Translations under genes and position numbers: made by a program | Part shown: in pieces, positions 8,563-17,380 of the stretch | How the letters are laid out: each line of letters begins with the position of its first letter | How positions within the stretch are numbered: the first letter of the stretch is position 1 | From: JAJYUU01 sp963822955 | GTDB lineage: Bacteria > Actinomycetota > Actinomycetes > Streptosporangiales > Streptosporangiaceae | DNA: 64,000 nucleotides | Assembly (NCBI GenBank): GCA_963822955.1 | Contig: CAWGJS010000004.1 | Span: forward strand, 1-64,000 | Direction of reading: 5' to 3' | The notes under the pieces: model-generated | Seen by the model: the letters and a program-made list of their open reading frames with translations, nothing else | What the model was told of the DNA's origin: nothing | The model's database searches: none

Positions 8563-9684
8563 ATGAAGATGTCATTAGGCAGGGTGATCGCGCTAGCTGC
8601 CGTTCCCGTACTTCTCGCGGCTGGGGCTAGCAGCGCGGCGGCCGAGCCGGCGAGCGGGAACCCGCCGCCGCCAAAGGTTTTCGAAGCGCAATCGGCCAGT
8701 TTCGTGTCAGCGCGGACCGGGTTCGTGCTCGGTACTCGGAACTGCAGCAGGCTGCCGTGCACGGCGGCGCTGGCGAAGACCGTCAACGGCGGCGCGACGT
8801 GGACGGCTGTAGCTGCGCCCGCGGTGTCGCTGGTGCCCCGTTTCACTACCTCGCCGGCCTCTGCGGTGAGCTCGGTGCGGTTCGAGAACGCGAACGACGG
8901 CTGGCTGCTCGCCCCTGGTCTGTGGGCTACCACCAATGGCGGCACAAAGTGGCACCGGGTGACGGCCGTTCCCGGAGAGATCATCGACCTGGCCGTGTCC
9001 GCTGGTGAGGTGTACGTCTCGGCAGAACCGACCACTGGCGGCCTCAATCAGTCGCGGCTATACGAAAGCCGGGTCGGCAGCAGCAAGTGGACACGTGTTC
9101 CCAAGGTGACTCCGCAGAACCTGCTGACGGTATTCGGCCGCTCCGTCTGGGCCGGCAGCGCCAATGGCGTCACGCCGGGCCTGTGGACCTCCACTGACAA
9201 CGGTCGGCATTGGTCCAAGCTGTCCTTCCACTGCCCGAAGATCGCGCTGTCACCTAGTGCCGTGGCGGCCGCGTCTACCTCCGACGTGGCGATCGCGTGC
9301 TCGGATCAGGGCTACCCGCAGCCTGGGCTCAGCGTCAAGGAGGTTTTCACCTCCAAGAACGGCGGCCGTACCTTCCACCTGGCCGGCGAGCCGCCCGAGG
9401 CCGGTCAGGTGTACGGACTGGCTATGCCGCCGGGGAACCCACACGTGATCACGCTCAACGCGGCCAGCGGCGCCAGCTACTTTTACCAGTCGGACAACGG
9501 CGGCAAGACCTGGAAGGCGCACTCGTACTACGACGGGGGTCTGGGCTTCAATGACCTGGCCTATGCCTCTGCCACGACCGGTTACGTGATCCACTTCATG
9601 GGCAGCCCGGTCATCGCCTATAGCGACGGCCTGATGAAGACCACCAACGCAGGCCGGACCTGGAAGCACGTGAGCATCCCCTGA
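8563..9684 (+). CDS. Secreted BNR/Asp-box repeat beta-propeller protein
   Basis: The 373-residue protein starts with a Sec signal peptide (MKMSLGRVIALAAVPVLLAAG, cleavage near ASSAAAE). At least six Asp-box-like turns follow, of the form TVNGGATW, TTNGGTKW, STDNGRHW, SKNGGRTF, SDNGGKTW and TTNAGRTW. These are the repeats seen in sialidases, Ycf48-like and photosystem assembly propellers. No sialidase catalytic residues are evident, so it is more likely a binding or scaffold propeller on the cell surface. A GAGGTGG lies seven bases before the ATG. A GC-rich hairpin follows the stop codon. Confidence 0.8.
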   Translation: MKMSLGRVIALAAVPVLLAAGASSAAAEPASGNPPPPKVFEAQSASFVSARTGFVLGTRNCSRLPCTAALAKTVNGGATWTAVAAPAVSLVPRFTTSPASAVSSVRFENANDGWLLAPGLWATTNGGTKWHRVTAVPGEIIDLAVSAGEVYVSAEPTTGGLNQSRLYESRVGSSKWTRVPKVTPQNLLTVFGRSVWAGSANGVTPGLWTSTDNGRHWSKLSFHCPKIALSPSAVAAASTSDVAIACSDQGYPQPGLSVKEVFTSKNGGRTFHLAGEPPEAGQVYGLAMPPGNPHVITLNAASGASYFYQSDNGGKTWKAHSYYDGGLGFNDLAYASATTGYVIHFMGSPVIAYSDGLMKTTNAGRTWKHVSIP

Positions 9685-9706
9685 TTCACTCCTGATTCAC
9701 GCGGCT

Positions 9707-9743
9707 GGGGCGCCGGTCTGTCACATCACCGGGCCGGCGCCTC
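9707..9743 (+). terminator. GC-rich hairpin after the BNR-repeat gene
   Basis: GGCGCCGG at 9709-9716 pairs with CCGGCGCC at 9734-9741, with a 17-base loop and one or two more pairs at the base. It lies 25 bases after the stop codon of the secreted propeller gene and before the padR promoter. A factor-independent terminator of the actinomycete type is likely. Confidence 0.5.
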
Positions 9744-9786
9744 ATAGCGTTCATGAGGCCCTATAGCTACCTGCTGATCATCGGTA

Positions 9787-9798
9787 TATACTGTTGAC
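9787..9798 (+). promoter_or_regulatory. Putative -10 element for a leaderless padR-like transcript
   Basis: TATACT at 9787-9792 is followed by six bases and then the ATG at 9799. With normal -10 to start-site spacing, transcription would begin at the start codon itself. No ribosome site is present, which fits a leaderless mRNA. No good -35 is visible, so activation or weak promoter activity is possible. Confidence 0.45.
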
Positions 9799-10125
9799 AT
9801 GAGCAGCAGGCAGATGCAGGAGCCCTCGTTCCTGATCCTGACCGCACTGGCTGCCGGGCCGCAGCATGGCTACGGCATCATGACCGACGTCGCTCAGATC
9901 TCCGCGGGCCGAGTGAAGCTGCGGGCCGGCACTCTGTACGCGGCACTGGACCGGCTCAGTACGGACCGGCTGGTGGAGGCCGACGGCGAGGAGATCGTGG
10001 ACGCCCGGCTGCGGCGCTACTACCGTCTGACCCCGGCCGGTCGCTCCAGGCTCGAGGCCGAGACCGCACGGCTACGCGCGAACGTGGCAATAGCAGCCAA
10101 GCGGCTGCGTCTGGCGGGTGACTGA
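9799..10125 (+). CDS. PadR family transcriptional regulator
   Basis: This 108-residue protein consists almost wholly of a winged helix-turn-helix. EPSFLILTALAAGPQHGYGIM is the classic PadR opening, followed by the recognition-helix segment VKLRAGTLYAALDRL and the wing DARLRRYYRLTPAGRSRL. PadR proteins repress neighbouring transporter or membrane genes and sense small molecules. The next gene starts within its stop codon (TGATG), so regulator and membrane protein are coupled. Its promoter appears leaderless. Confidence 0.9.
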   Translation: MSSRQMQEPSFLILTALAAGPQHGYGIMTDVAQISAGRVKLRAGTLYAALDRLSTDRLVEADGEEIVDARLRRYYRLTPAGRSRLEAETARLRANVAIAAKRLRLAGD

Positions 10126-11156
10126 TGGCGCCCGTCGGACTGGAGATCTGGTACCGGCGTCTGTTGCGCTGGTATCCGGCTCAGCACCGGGCATTGCATC
10201 AAGAGGAGATGCTCGGCGTGTTGATGGCGAGTGCCCAGCCTGGCCGGAGCCGGCCAAGCCTGGCGGAGTCGGCCGACCTGCTGCTCGGCGCAGCGCGCAT
10301 CCGCCTGCGGCCTAGACGGGCGCTCTCTGACGGGCCGGGCTGGCGTGACGCGCTGGCCGTGTACAGCGTCGCTGCGCCGTTGCTGGTGCTGATCTCCGCG
10401 CTCATCGGCTGGCTGGTCGCCAAGCTTGAGTTCAGGGGCCTGGGCGTGGGCTTTGGCGAGCTGAACATGGTGCTCACGGGCATCGGCTCCGGCCGCATGA
10501 TGCTTACTGCGGCGATCTGGGTGGCGGTCGGTGGCCAGGCCCTGGTCGCGGTGCTGGCCCTGCTCGGGCTGCGCCGGTGGGCGGCGGCAGCCGCGGCGAT
10601 CTCGGCCCTCTATCTGGGCATTACCGCCATCCTGCAGCTGTACACGCCGCTCTCGGTCGGCATTGCGATCAGCGTGCTGTACATCCCGTTCGCGCTGGTC
10701 GCGCCGATCAGCGAGACATTCGCGCTGCTGGCATCGCCAGGCCCGCGCAGGGGCAGGCAGCTCATGCGGCGCGGGGACTGGGCGCTGGTGGCAGCCGGAT
10801 CGGTGGTCGCCGCTGCGCTGACGAGCGATTTCGGATTCGTCATGCTGAAGCTTGGCGGCGAGAGCCTGCGTCGGAACGCCTTGCTGCTGGCCGGGCTCGC
10901 CGCAGTCGTGCTGCTGATGGCCCCGTGGCTGAGCTCGGCGCACGGCAAGCGCCTGGCGCTGTTGTTCGGCGTGCTGGCCTACGGGTTGCTGGTGTTGGAC
11001 GGACTCATTGACGAGGGCGGGCCATGGGGCGCCGACACGATCAATGGCGCCGTCGGCCAGGTGCTGGTCATCTTCTTGCTGGCGGCAGTGATCTACCGGA
11101 CCTGGCGCCGGTCTATTAGGTCTGCCGCAGGCGGATCTGGTGAGAGCCCGACCTGA
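10125..11156 (+). CDS. Multi-pass membrane protein paired with PadR
   Basis: This 343-residue protein has about eight hydrophobic segments between residues 80 and 330 and an amphipathic N-terminus that reads WYRRLLRWYPAQHRALHQEE. That opening is common in actinobacterial membrane proteins encoded directly after PadR regulators. It overlaps padR by one base (TGATG). I cannot assign a transport activity. The pair probably forms a self-regulated membrane stress or efflux module, but this is inference from layout. Confidence 0.78.
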   Translation: MAPVGLEIWYRRLLRWYPAQHRALHQEEMLGVLMASAQPGRSRPSLAESADLLLGAARIRLRPRRALSDGPGWRDALAVYSVAAPLLVLISALIGWLVAKLEFRGLGVGFGELNMVLTGIGSGRMMLTAAIWVAVGGQALVAVLALLGLRRWAAAAAAISALYLGITAILQLYTPLSVGIAISVLYIPFALVAPISETFALLASPGPRRGRQLMRRGDWALVAAGSVVAAALTSDFGFVMLKLGGESLRRNALLLAGLAAVVLLMAPWLSSAHGKRLALLFGVLAYGLLVLDGLIDEGGPWGADTINGAVGQVLVIFLLAAVIYRTWRRSIRSAAGGSGESPT

Positions 11157-11273
11157 CGGCCGCACTGGTTCGTCATCGCGGGCCAGTGGAGAGCTCACCC
11201 TCCTCTGCCTGGGACTCCAGCAGCGCGCCGACCTCTGCGCGAATCCTTCCAGCGGCAGCGCGGCGGCGAGGTG

Positions 11274-12833
11274 TCAGGCTAGGAATTCGGCGAGCGGGAA
11301 GGATCGATGGCGACGCGGTGGAACCAGATAGTTCTGCCGGTGGGTGGTGTGCAGGACCGAGTTGATGCCGGCGTGGGCGGAGCGCGGTGCGACCGGGAGG
11401 GTCTTATCGGAATAGTGGCCGTCCATCGCCAGCCGAATGCGATCGAAGATCGCAATCGTCGGCTGGAACATAATGAAGTGCAACCCGGCCGCTTTCTTGC
11501 TGCTGTAGTGGTCTCCCGCCGGATCGGACGTGAAGTAGAACGGATTGTCCAGGGTGTCGAAGTCGCCGCGCACCGGGATAGTCGTCCCAGCGGGGTAGGC
11601 CACGCCGTAGTTGCTGGTCGCCGCCGCTGTCGTGCTGTCCACCTGAGACATGCTCCCGCTGTGGCCGTAGGCGTGGTACCGCTGGACGCCGTGCTCCACG
11701 TCAGTCACGCTCTGACCTGGCGGCTCGAGGGTGAGCGTGCCCGGCGCGGGCGAGAGGCCGGGTTGCAGCATCGCCTGGACGCGGCGCCCGTACTCCGCGA
11801 AGCTCTGTTCGTACCAGGCCGCCAGATCCTGAAACAGGTGCGAGAGCTGCATGGTGGTTCCGTGTCTGAAGTAGCCGTCGCGCCACTGATCGGTGACGCC
11901 AGGCAGGGTCTCAAGATTGGCGATGGTGCCGGGTCCCATATTCGACACCAGGGTGGTGGTGAAGCCGAGGAAGCCCTGCGCCTGCGGAGGAATCGACTGT
12001 GCGCCGGGGATCTGAGCTGCAAGCGCCATCTTGCTCGGCAGGCCCTGTTGCCCGTAGAAACCGCCTCCGGAGAAGCCGCGGCGGATGCTCGTCACCTTGA
12101 AAGGGCTGCCCGCCTGGTCGCTTCCGGGCCCGAAGAGGGCGCTGGTGGCTGTCATGATGTTGGCGAGCGAGTCGCTGCGTAGTAGCACGGCCACGTCATT
12201 GTGTTCCAAGCGGACCGGCCCAAAACCAGGCGGGGGCTGGTCGCTGGGGAACGTCCGGGCCTCCCGCAGGGCATACACGGTATGGCCCTCCATCTTGGAG
12301 GTCTCCACATCCACCGGCAGATAGGCCGGGTAAGGCGTTCCCGCGCTGAAGAAGCCCGACGTCTTGCCCAGGCTTGGGATGTACCGGTGGAAGTAGGGAA
12401 GTCCCCAGGCGACCGTGATGCCCACGCCTGTGGGCGTCGGCGGAAACTGGCGTTCCAGGCGGAGCAGGGCGGATTCGAGGTGGTGCTGCGCCTGCTGCAG
12501 CGCCTTGGCATTAGCCGGTACATTCAGCGTTGCGGTAATGACGTGATCGTGCAGGGCCGGCACCCGCACCGGAATCGTGCCATTGCCACTCTTCACGCCC
12601 GAGCCATTGACCTTGACCACCTGCTCGTTCTGCAGAATGTACTGTTCCGGGCTGACTGGGCTGGCGGTGACAGCTGCCCGTTGCGGTGGTTCCGCAATAC
12701 TGTCGATCATCTTGTAGATGCCGGCGGATCCCAGCGCGACGCCAAGGGTGCCCGCTGTTCCTTGCAGAAGGCGTCGCCTGTTCAACTTCCCGCGTGGTGG
12801 TCTCGCACGCACATTTTCATCGCCATCTGCCAT
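11274..12833 (-). CDS. Tat-exported DyP-peroxidase-like protein (DUF7405-like)
   Basis: The 519-residue protein begins with a twin-arginine signal: LNRRRLLQGTAGTLGVALGSAG at about 17-38. The body resembles DUF7405/DyP-type peroxidase-like proteins. An N-terminal ferredoxin-like domain contains VGITVAWGLPYFHRY. A segment YFRHGTTMQLSHLFQDLAAWY near 320-340 matches the conserved GTTQHxSxL region of that family, and the C-terminal LHFIMFQPTIAIFDRI matches the terminal strand. The usual GxxDG motif of true DyP enzymes is replaced by GFLGFTTT, so haem peroxidase activity is doubtful. ATG at 12833 is the only reasonable start. It stands alone, convergent with the PadR operon. The family call rests on memory of motifs. 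Confidence 0.6.
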   Translation of the reverse strand: MADGDENVRARPPRGKLNRRRLLQGTAGTLGVALGSAGIYKMIDSIAEPPQRAAVTASPVSPEQYILQNEQVVKVNGSGVKSGNGTIPVRVPALHDHVITATLNVPANAKALQQAQHHLESALLRLERQFPPTPTGVGITVAWGLPYFHRYIPSLGKTSGFFSAGTPYPAYLPVDVETSKMEGHTVYALREARTFPSDQPPPGFGPVRLEHNDVAVLLRSDSLANIMTATSALFGPGSDQAGSPFKVTSIRRGFSGGGFYGQQGLPSKMALAAQIPGAQSIPPQAQGFLGFTTTLVSNMGPGTIANLETLPGVTDQWRDGYFRHGTTMQLSHLFQDLAAWYEQSFAEYGRRVQAMLQPGLSPAPGTLTLEPPGQSVTDVEHGVQRYHAYGHSGSMSQVDSTTAAATSNYGVAYPAGTTIPVRGDFDTLDNPFYFTSDPAGDHYSSKKAAGLHFIMFQPTIAIFDRIRLAMDGHYSDKTLPVAPRSAHAGINSVLHTTHRQNYLVPPRRHRSFPLAEFLA

Positions 12834-13123
12834 GAAAACGCATTCCCCCGCTGTGCAATAGCGCTTTCGGTTCGCTTCGCGAAGGCCCGGTTGCAGGTGT
12901 GTCTCTGTAGCCCCGGTACCTCATGGGAATATTGGCCTTCGCTCGCTACCGCGGGCCTGCGCCGCGAGATGCTCCGGTATGGAGCAGCGGCCAGCGGCCG
13001 GTCATGCCGCGCCGGAGGGCCTGCCCACCAGCCGGAACGCCAAACCCCTCCGCCCCTGCTGCGCAGCCGCGGAGTCGCTGCGGGGCTTCAAGTGCTCTCT
13101 TCCTGCTGGTCGGCGGTGATCGT

Positions 13124-13836
13124 ATGGTGACGCCCATGTCAGCGGGGGCACCGATTGCGCAAGTGCCAGTGGCGTCGGTTGCGGCAGCCGTAGCGCGGAT
13201 GGAGTCGATCGAAGCTTCTGCCGGGCCGGGGGACGGGCTAGGTTGCTTCGACCGCATGTACCTGGAGGTCACCCGAGATGTCCAGAGCCGGCTGGGCGCC
13301 GGTTTCTTCGCCGATCCGGCGTTCATGACACAGCTCGACGTCACCTTTGCCAATTTGTACTTCGACGCAGTCGACGCGGCGGATGACCTGGCGTCAGTTC
13401 CGCTAGCCTGGCGGCCGCTGTTCGAGCAGCGCGCAGCCGGGCATCGAGCCAATCCAGTTCGCGCTGGCTGGGATGAACGCTCATATCAACCACGACCTGC
13501 CGCTCGCGCTGGTCAGCACGTGCAGCACCCTTGCCACTTCCCCATCTGCGGGTACCCATCAGGCCGACTACCAGAAGGTGGACCGGTTGCTGGATGCCGC
13601 GGAACAGTCGGTGCGGCAGTCCTTCGAGTCCGCAGCTGAGCTTGACGCAGACCGCCATCTGGAAGCTGTCTGCAACCTGGTGGCTTTGTGGTCCATCAAC
13701 TCCGCTCGGGATCTGGCCTGGAACAACGGCTTGCTGCTCTGGGCAGTCTGCGGCGATCCGGCTGCACGTGCCCTGCTGTGCGACAGCCTGGCCATGACTA
13801 CCGCTGCGGCCAGCCGCATGCTGCTTGTCGCCGTAT
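13124..13836 (+). pseudogene. DUF5995 family gene broken by a +1 frameshift
   Basis: The first frame encodes about 105 residues ending LASVPLAWRPLFEQR. The DUF5995 hallmark FALAGMNAHINHDLPLALV continues in the next frame from about 13440, and the fold-typical RDLAWNNGLLLWAV follows. One extra base in the CCGGG run near 13436-13441 would explain the break; removing it restores a continuous gene. The second frame also reads past the normal family end, staying open to 14084, so the original stop is lost or shifted as well. The function of DUF5995 is unknown. A sequencing error at the G run cannot be excluded. Confidence 0.7.
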
Positions 13837-14017
13837 GTCATCGCGGGCGCGTCCGTCCGCCGGACGACATCACGGCCGCCGAGATTGAGAACGGCGCTTC
13901 TGCCGACGAGTCGCCCAGGTGCAGCCCCGCTCCTGGCCCTACAGGTCAGTGCCCATCTCAGCGCCGTCGTTACCGCGTCCGTCGCGTTCGCCCGAGCAGT
14001 GTGCTGTCGCCCGCAGC

Positions 14018-14446
14018 TCAGCTCGGGGCCGGCGCCCAGGGGCCAACCCCGCCGACGCGCTCAACGGAGTACCGCACGATGTAGCCGGGGCGTCTCGGCG
14101 GCGGGTATCCGGCGTCGGGGGAGATGTAGATCTTCGCCAGGCGGTTGAGCAGATCCCATGCCTCCTCACTCGGCGGCTGGACGGCCGCCCGCGCCCGCAC
14201 CACGGCGTATGGGTTCATGACGACGCCGGGCGCCCGCGGCGAATCGAAGGACAGCACGACCCGCGGGTCCCGCTCGATGTTGCGCAGCTTGAGGTGCCGC
14301 GACATATGACCGCTGACGAGATCATCGCCGTCCAGCCCAATCCAGATGACGGTCACCTGCGGGCTGCCGTCGGAGTTGATGGTGCTCAGGTGGGCCATGG
14401 GGCCCGACTCGATCAAGTCTCGCAGTTCTCGTGACAGACTGCTCAT
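14018..14446 (-). CDS. PPOX-class F420-dependent oxidoreductase
   Basis: This is a 142-residue split-barrel protein. GPMAHLSTINSDGSPQVTVIWIG is the first strand pair, HLKLRNIERDPRVVLSFDSP the cofactor-contact segment, and PGYIVRYSVERVGGVGPW the closing strand, a combination typical of F420-binding PPOX proteins of actinomycetes. The start at 14446 is preferred because TACGAT lies six bases upstream, the spacing expected for a leaderless transcript; the longer frame to 14545 has low-complexity coding. Substrate unknown. It is convergent with the run-on tail of the broken DUF5995 gene. Confidence 0.8.
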   Translation of the reverse strand: MSSLSRELRDLIESGPMAHLSTINSDGSPQVTVIWIGLDGDDLVSGHMSRHLKLRNIERDPRVVLSFDSPRAPGVVMNPYAVVRARAAVQPPSEEAWDLLNRLAKIYISPDAGYPPPRRPGYIVRYSVERVGGVGPWAPAPS

Positions 14447-14683
14447 GACTGGATCGTATCTGTCACGAACCGGCCTGGGCCCATGGGGACCGGCGAGTAC
14501 GGATTCCCCTTCCAAGCTCCGCGGTGGTCGGCTAACGAACTTCACGCAGCATGAGAAGAGCGAGTTTGGCTGACTGCATGGTTATGCGCTGACCGGCATG
14601 CCCACTGACGTTCCATGGTCAGCCTGGCACTTGAGCGGAGTGGCGGGGTGCAACGCCAGGAAGGCGTCCATATCGCTTAATAC

Positions 14684-14697
14684 ACGGGTGATCTTTA
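14684..14697 (+). repeat. Left copy of an imperfect inverted repeat bounding the two-recombinase element
   Basis: ACGGGTGATCTTTA here matches, in inverted orientation, the 14 bases at 17741-17754 at 12 positions. The two copies flank exactly the block of two recombinase genes, one small gene and one zinc-ribbon gene. It could be a recombinase-binding end. Confidence 0.4.
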
Positions 14698-14740
14698 CGG
14701 CATACCGGCGGGGGCGGTCGCTGGCTGGGAGCCTGTCCCG

Positions 14741-15802
14741 ATGACTGATTTCCCGTGTTTATTGCGTTCGGTTGCCCGGTCCGGCGAGGCGCGGTATCGG
14801 CTCGGTGATCCGCTGGTGGACCGTTATCTGGAGTTCGTGGCGGGCCGGGGCCGGCCGGACACGCTGCGCGCGGTGGCGTTTGACCTGAAGGCGTTCTTCA
14901 CGGTCGTGGCGAAGGACCCGGTTGCTGTCGCCGCGGCCGATGTGTTCGGGTTCCTGGCTGATCAGCGCGGGGACCGCAGCGTCGTGCGGCTGGCGGACCG
15001 GGAATCGGGCCTGTCGGCGCGGACGATCGCCCGCCGCCTGTCATCGGTGTCGGGCTTGTATGCCTACCTGGTCGCCCGCGGCGACACGCCGGTGCAGGTT
15101 AACCCGGTGCCGCGTGGCCTGTCGACGCGCCGTCAGGGTGGATCACGGACGTCGCGGACGGTGCCGCTGGTGCGGGTGCCGCGCACCCTGCCGAAGATCC
15201 TGCAGCCAGCTGAGGCGGGCCGGCTGCTCGGCGGCCTGCGCACGCAACGGGGTAAGGCGATGGTGCTGGCGATGGTGCTGGCCGGGCTGCGCCGCTGCGA
15301 GGTGCTGGGCCTGCGGTTCGAGGATGTGCAGGTCGCGGACCGGCGCCTGGTCGTGGTGGAGGGCAAGGGCGGTCATCACCGGGTCGTGCCGGCTGCGAAC
15401 CGGTTCTTCGACGCGCTCGGCGGCTACCTGCATGACGAGCGCCCGGACACCGCGCGCACCAGCCGGGTGTTCGTGGTGCTGAAGGGCCCGCGGCGCGGCC
15501 AGCCGCTGTCAGCGGAGGGGCTGGATGAGGTCCTGGACGGCGCCCGCCGCCGGGCCGGCCTGGATCATGCCACCTGCCATGAGCTGCGGCACACCTGCCT
15601 GACCCGGCTGCGGGAAGCCGGCATGGCGCTGGAGGCGGTGCAGGCCCAGGCCGGGCACCGGTCGATCGAGTCCACCAGGGTCTACCTGCACCTGACCAAC
15701 GACTGGCTCGCCGGGGAGTACCGGCGCGCTGCCGCGCTCATCGACGCCGATGGCGCCGCTGTCGCGCAGATGCTGGCCGCGCAGGAACTGGCCGTCCGGT
15801 GA
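14741..15802 (+). CDS. Tyrosine recombinase (TnpA-like), first of a tandem pair
   Basis: At 353 residues with an N-terminal SAM-like core-binding domain (about 20-125) and a C-terminal catalytic domain, this is a complete tyrosine recombinase. Catalytic residues are visible: Arg in GLRRCEVLGL, Lys in GKGGHHR, HxxR in CHELRHTCLTRL, His in AGHRSIESTRVYLHL with the nucleophile Tyr near residue 317. A second recombinase starts 27 bases downstream on the same strand. Tn554-type transposons use two such proteins together, TnpA being about this size, so they probably act as a pair. The gene looks intact. Confidence 0.9.
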   Translation: MTDFPCLLRSVARSGEARYRLGDPLVDRYLEFVAGRGRPDTLRAVAFDLKAFFTVVAKDPVAVAAADVFGFLADQRGDRSVVRLADRESGLSARTIARRLSSVSGLYAYLVARGDTPVQVNPVPRGLSTRRQGGSRTSRTVPLVRVPRTLPKILQPAEAGRLLGGLRTQRGKAMVLAMVLAGLRRCEVLGLRFEDVQVADRRLVVVEGKGGHHRVVPAANRFFDALGGYLHDERPDTARTSRVFVVLKGPRRGQPLSAEGLDEVLDGARRRAGLDHATCHELRHTCLTRLREAGMALEAVQAQAGHRSIESTRVYLHLTNDWLAGEYRRAAALIDADGAAVAQMLAAQELAVR

Positions 15803-15829
15803 GCGCGCAGCCCGGCTGCCAGCCGGGCC

Positions 15830-17077
15830 GTGGCCGGCAGCACCGCCGCCGCGGAGTGGTCCCAGATCGAGGCTGCCGCGCCGCTGGTGGCTGCGCTGGT
15901 GCGCCGCTACCTGCGGCAGCTGGGCACGTTCCTGGCACCGGCCAGCGTGGATGCAGCCGAGAACGCGCTGCGCCAGTTCGCCCGCTGGCTGATCACCGAC
16001 GCCGGGCTGGACAGCATCGGCGCGGTGCACCGTGATGACATCGAGGACTACAAGGTGTGGCTGGCCGCCAAGCCCAGGGCGGGCGGCGCGACGATCACGA
16101 TGGAGACGCACCGGCAGCGGATGCGGACCGTGCGGCAGTTCTTCGAGCGGATCATCGAGTGGGACTGGCCCGGCGCCCCGGCCCGCAACCCGGTCATCGC
16201 CGGCGACATCCCCAAGAAGCCCGAGCCGCTGCCGAAGTTCCTCGACGACCAGGACGCGGCCAGGCTGATGACCGCGGCCCGGGCCAGCAGCGATCCCCGC
16301 GACCGCCTCGTTGTCGAGCTGCTGGCCCGCACCGGCATGCGGGCCGGCGAGCTGGCCGACCTGGAAGCCGACGCAGTCGTGCAGATCGGCGCCGGCCACT
16401 GGCTGCGCATCCCGCTCGGCAAGCTCCGCAACGACCGGTACGTGCCGCTGCACCCCGAGCTGGTCACCCTCCTGGCCGGCTGGACAGCAGCCAGCCTTCA
16501 GCACATCCGCCGCCACCAGCGGCTCATCGCCGACCACCGCGGGCCGCTGAACCGGTATGTCATCGGCCGCATCGTCTCCCGCGTCGGCCGTGCCGCCGGC
16601 GTGCCCGGCGTGCACCCGCACCGGCTGCGGCACACCCTGGCCACCCAGGCCATCAACCGCGGCATGCGGCTCGAGGCCATCGCCGCGCTGCTCGGCCGCA
16701 AGAAGATGGAGATGACGCTGATCTACGCCCGCATCGCCAACCGCGTCGTCGCCGATGAGTACGCCGCGGTCAGCGCCAAGATCGACGCCCTCTACGGCCA
16801 GCCGCCCGCGCTGCCCGCCGACTACGAGACCACCGGCATGGCCAGGCTGCGCCGCGAAGCACACGCCCCCTTGCTCGGCAACGGACTATGCACCCGCCCG
16901 GCTGAGCTCGACTGCCGGATGGAATCGGCCTGCGAAACCTGCGCCTACTTCCGCACCGGCACCCAGTTCCTGCCCATCCTCACCCGGCAGCGCGACCACG
17001 CCCGCGACCACGGCCAACCAGACCGGGCCGCGCTGTCCGACGGCCTCATCCAGCGCGCCGAGACCGAACGGAGCTGA
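15830..17077 (+). CDS. Tyrosine recombinase with Cys-rich C-terminus (TnpB-like), second of the pair
   Basis: This 415-residue integrase has its catalytic Arg in TGMRAGELADL, HRLRHTLATQ for HxxR, and ALLGRKKMEMTLIYARIANRVV, where the usual second-box His is replaced by Arg-Lys and the Tyr nucleophile follows. A C-terminal extension holds CTRPAELDCRMESACETC near 350-370, a putative zinc or Fe-S knuckle that I associate with Tn554-type TnpB proteins. It starts at a GTG 27 bases after the first recombinase. Both genes together are read as the transposition machinery of a small element bounded by an inverted repeat. Confidence 0.88.
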   Translation: MAGSTAAAEWSQIEAAAPLVAALVRRYLRQLGTFLAPASVDAAENALRQFARWLITDAGLDSIGAVHRDDIEDYKVWLAAKPRAGGATITMETHRQRMRTVRQFFERIIEWDWPGAPARNPVIAGDIPKKPEPLPKFLDDQDAARLMTAARASSDPRDRLVVELLARTGMRAGELADLEADAVVQIGAGHWLRIPLGKLRNDRYVPLHPELVTLLAGWTAASLQHIRRHQRLIADHRGPLNRYVIGRIVSRVGRAAGVPGVHPHRLRHTLATQAINRGMRLEAIAALLGRKKMEMTLIYARIANRVVADEYAAVSAKIDALYGQPPALPADYETTGMARLRREAHAPLLGNGLCTRPAELDCRMESACETCAYFRTGTQFLPILTRQRDHARDHGQPDRAALSDGLIQRAETERS

Positions 17078-17082
17078 TCACC

Positions 17083-17313
17083 ATGCCCGCCATCACCCTC
17101 GACCCAGGCGACGCGGCAGAACTCGCCGAGATGCTCAGCTTCCTCGCCGACTGGCTCGCCGGCAGCCAGCAACACGTCCTCGCGGGCAGCCTGGCCGCCT
17201 TCGTCGGGCACCCCGCATACAACGCCGACGCCCTCCGCGCCGACCTGCACCGGTTCGTCTTCCTCCTCGGCGTCAGCGACGGCGAGGAACTCTCCGGCGA
17301 GCCGGCGCCGTGA
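17083..17313 (+). CDS. Small hypothetical protein of the recombinase element
   Basis: This 76-residue acidic protein (DPGDAAELAEMLSFLADWLAG) looks entirely helical. It begins six bases after the second recombinase stop with the same strand and codon usage, so it is part of the same transcript. It has no known domain I can name. Its place matches that of the small third protein (TnpC) in Tn554-like elements, but there is no sequence evidence for that role. Confidence 0.6.
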   Translation: MPAITLDPGDAAELAEMLSFLADWLAGSQQHVLAGSLAAFVGHPAYNADALRADLHRFVFLLGVSDGEELSGEPAP

Positions 17314-17380
17314 TCGCCACGGCCGGCTCCCCGCCACCTGCCAGGACCACATCGCGCATACACCGGGAGCCACGGGCGAC

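Noticed and set aside
15509..16864. A 451-codon open frame on the minus strand across both recombinase genes
   Set aside because: It is the opposite-strand shadow of GC-rich coding DNA: Gly/Val/His-rich, without any motif, while the plus strand carries all recombinase catalytic residues.
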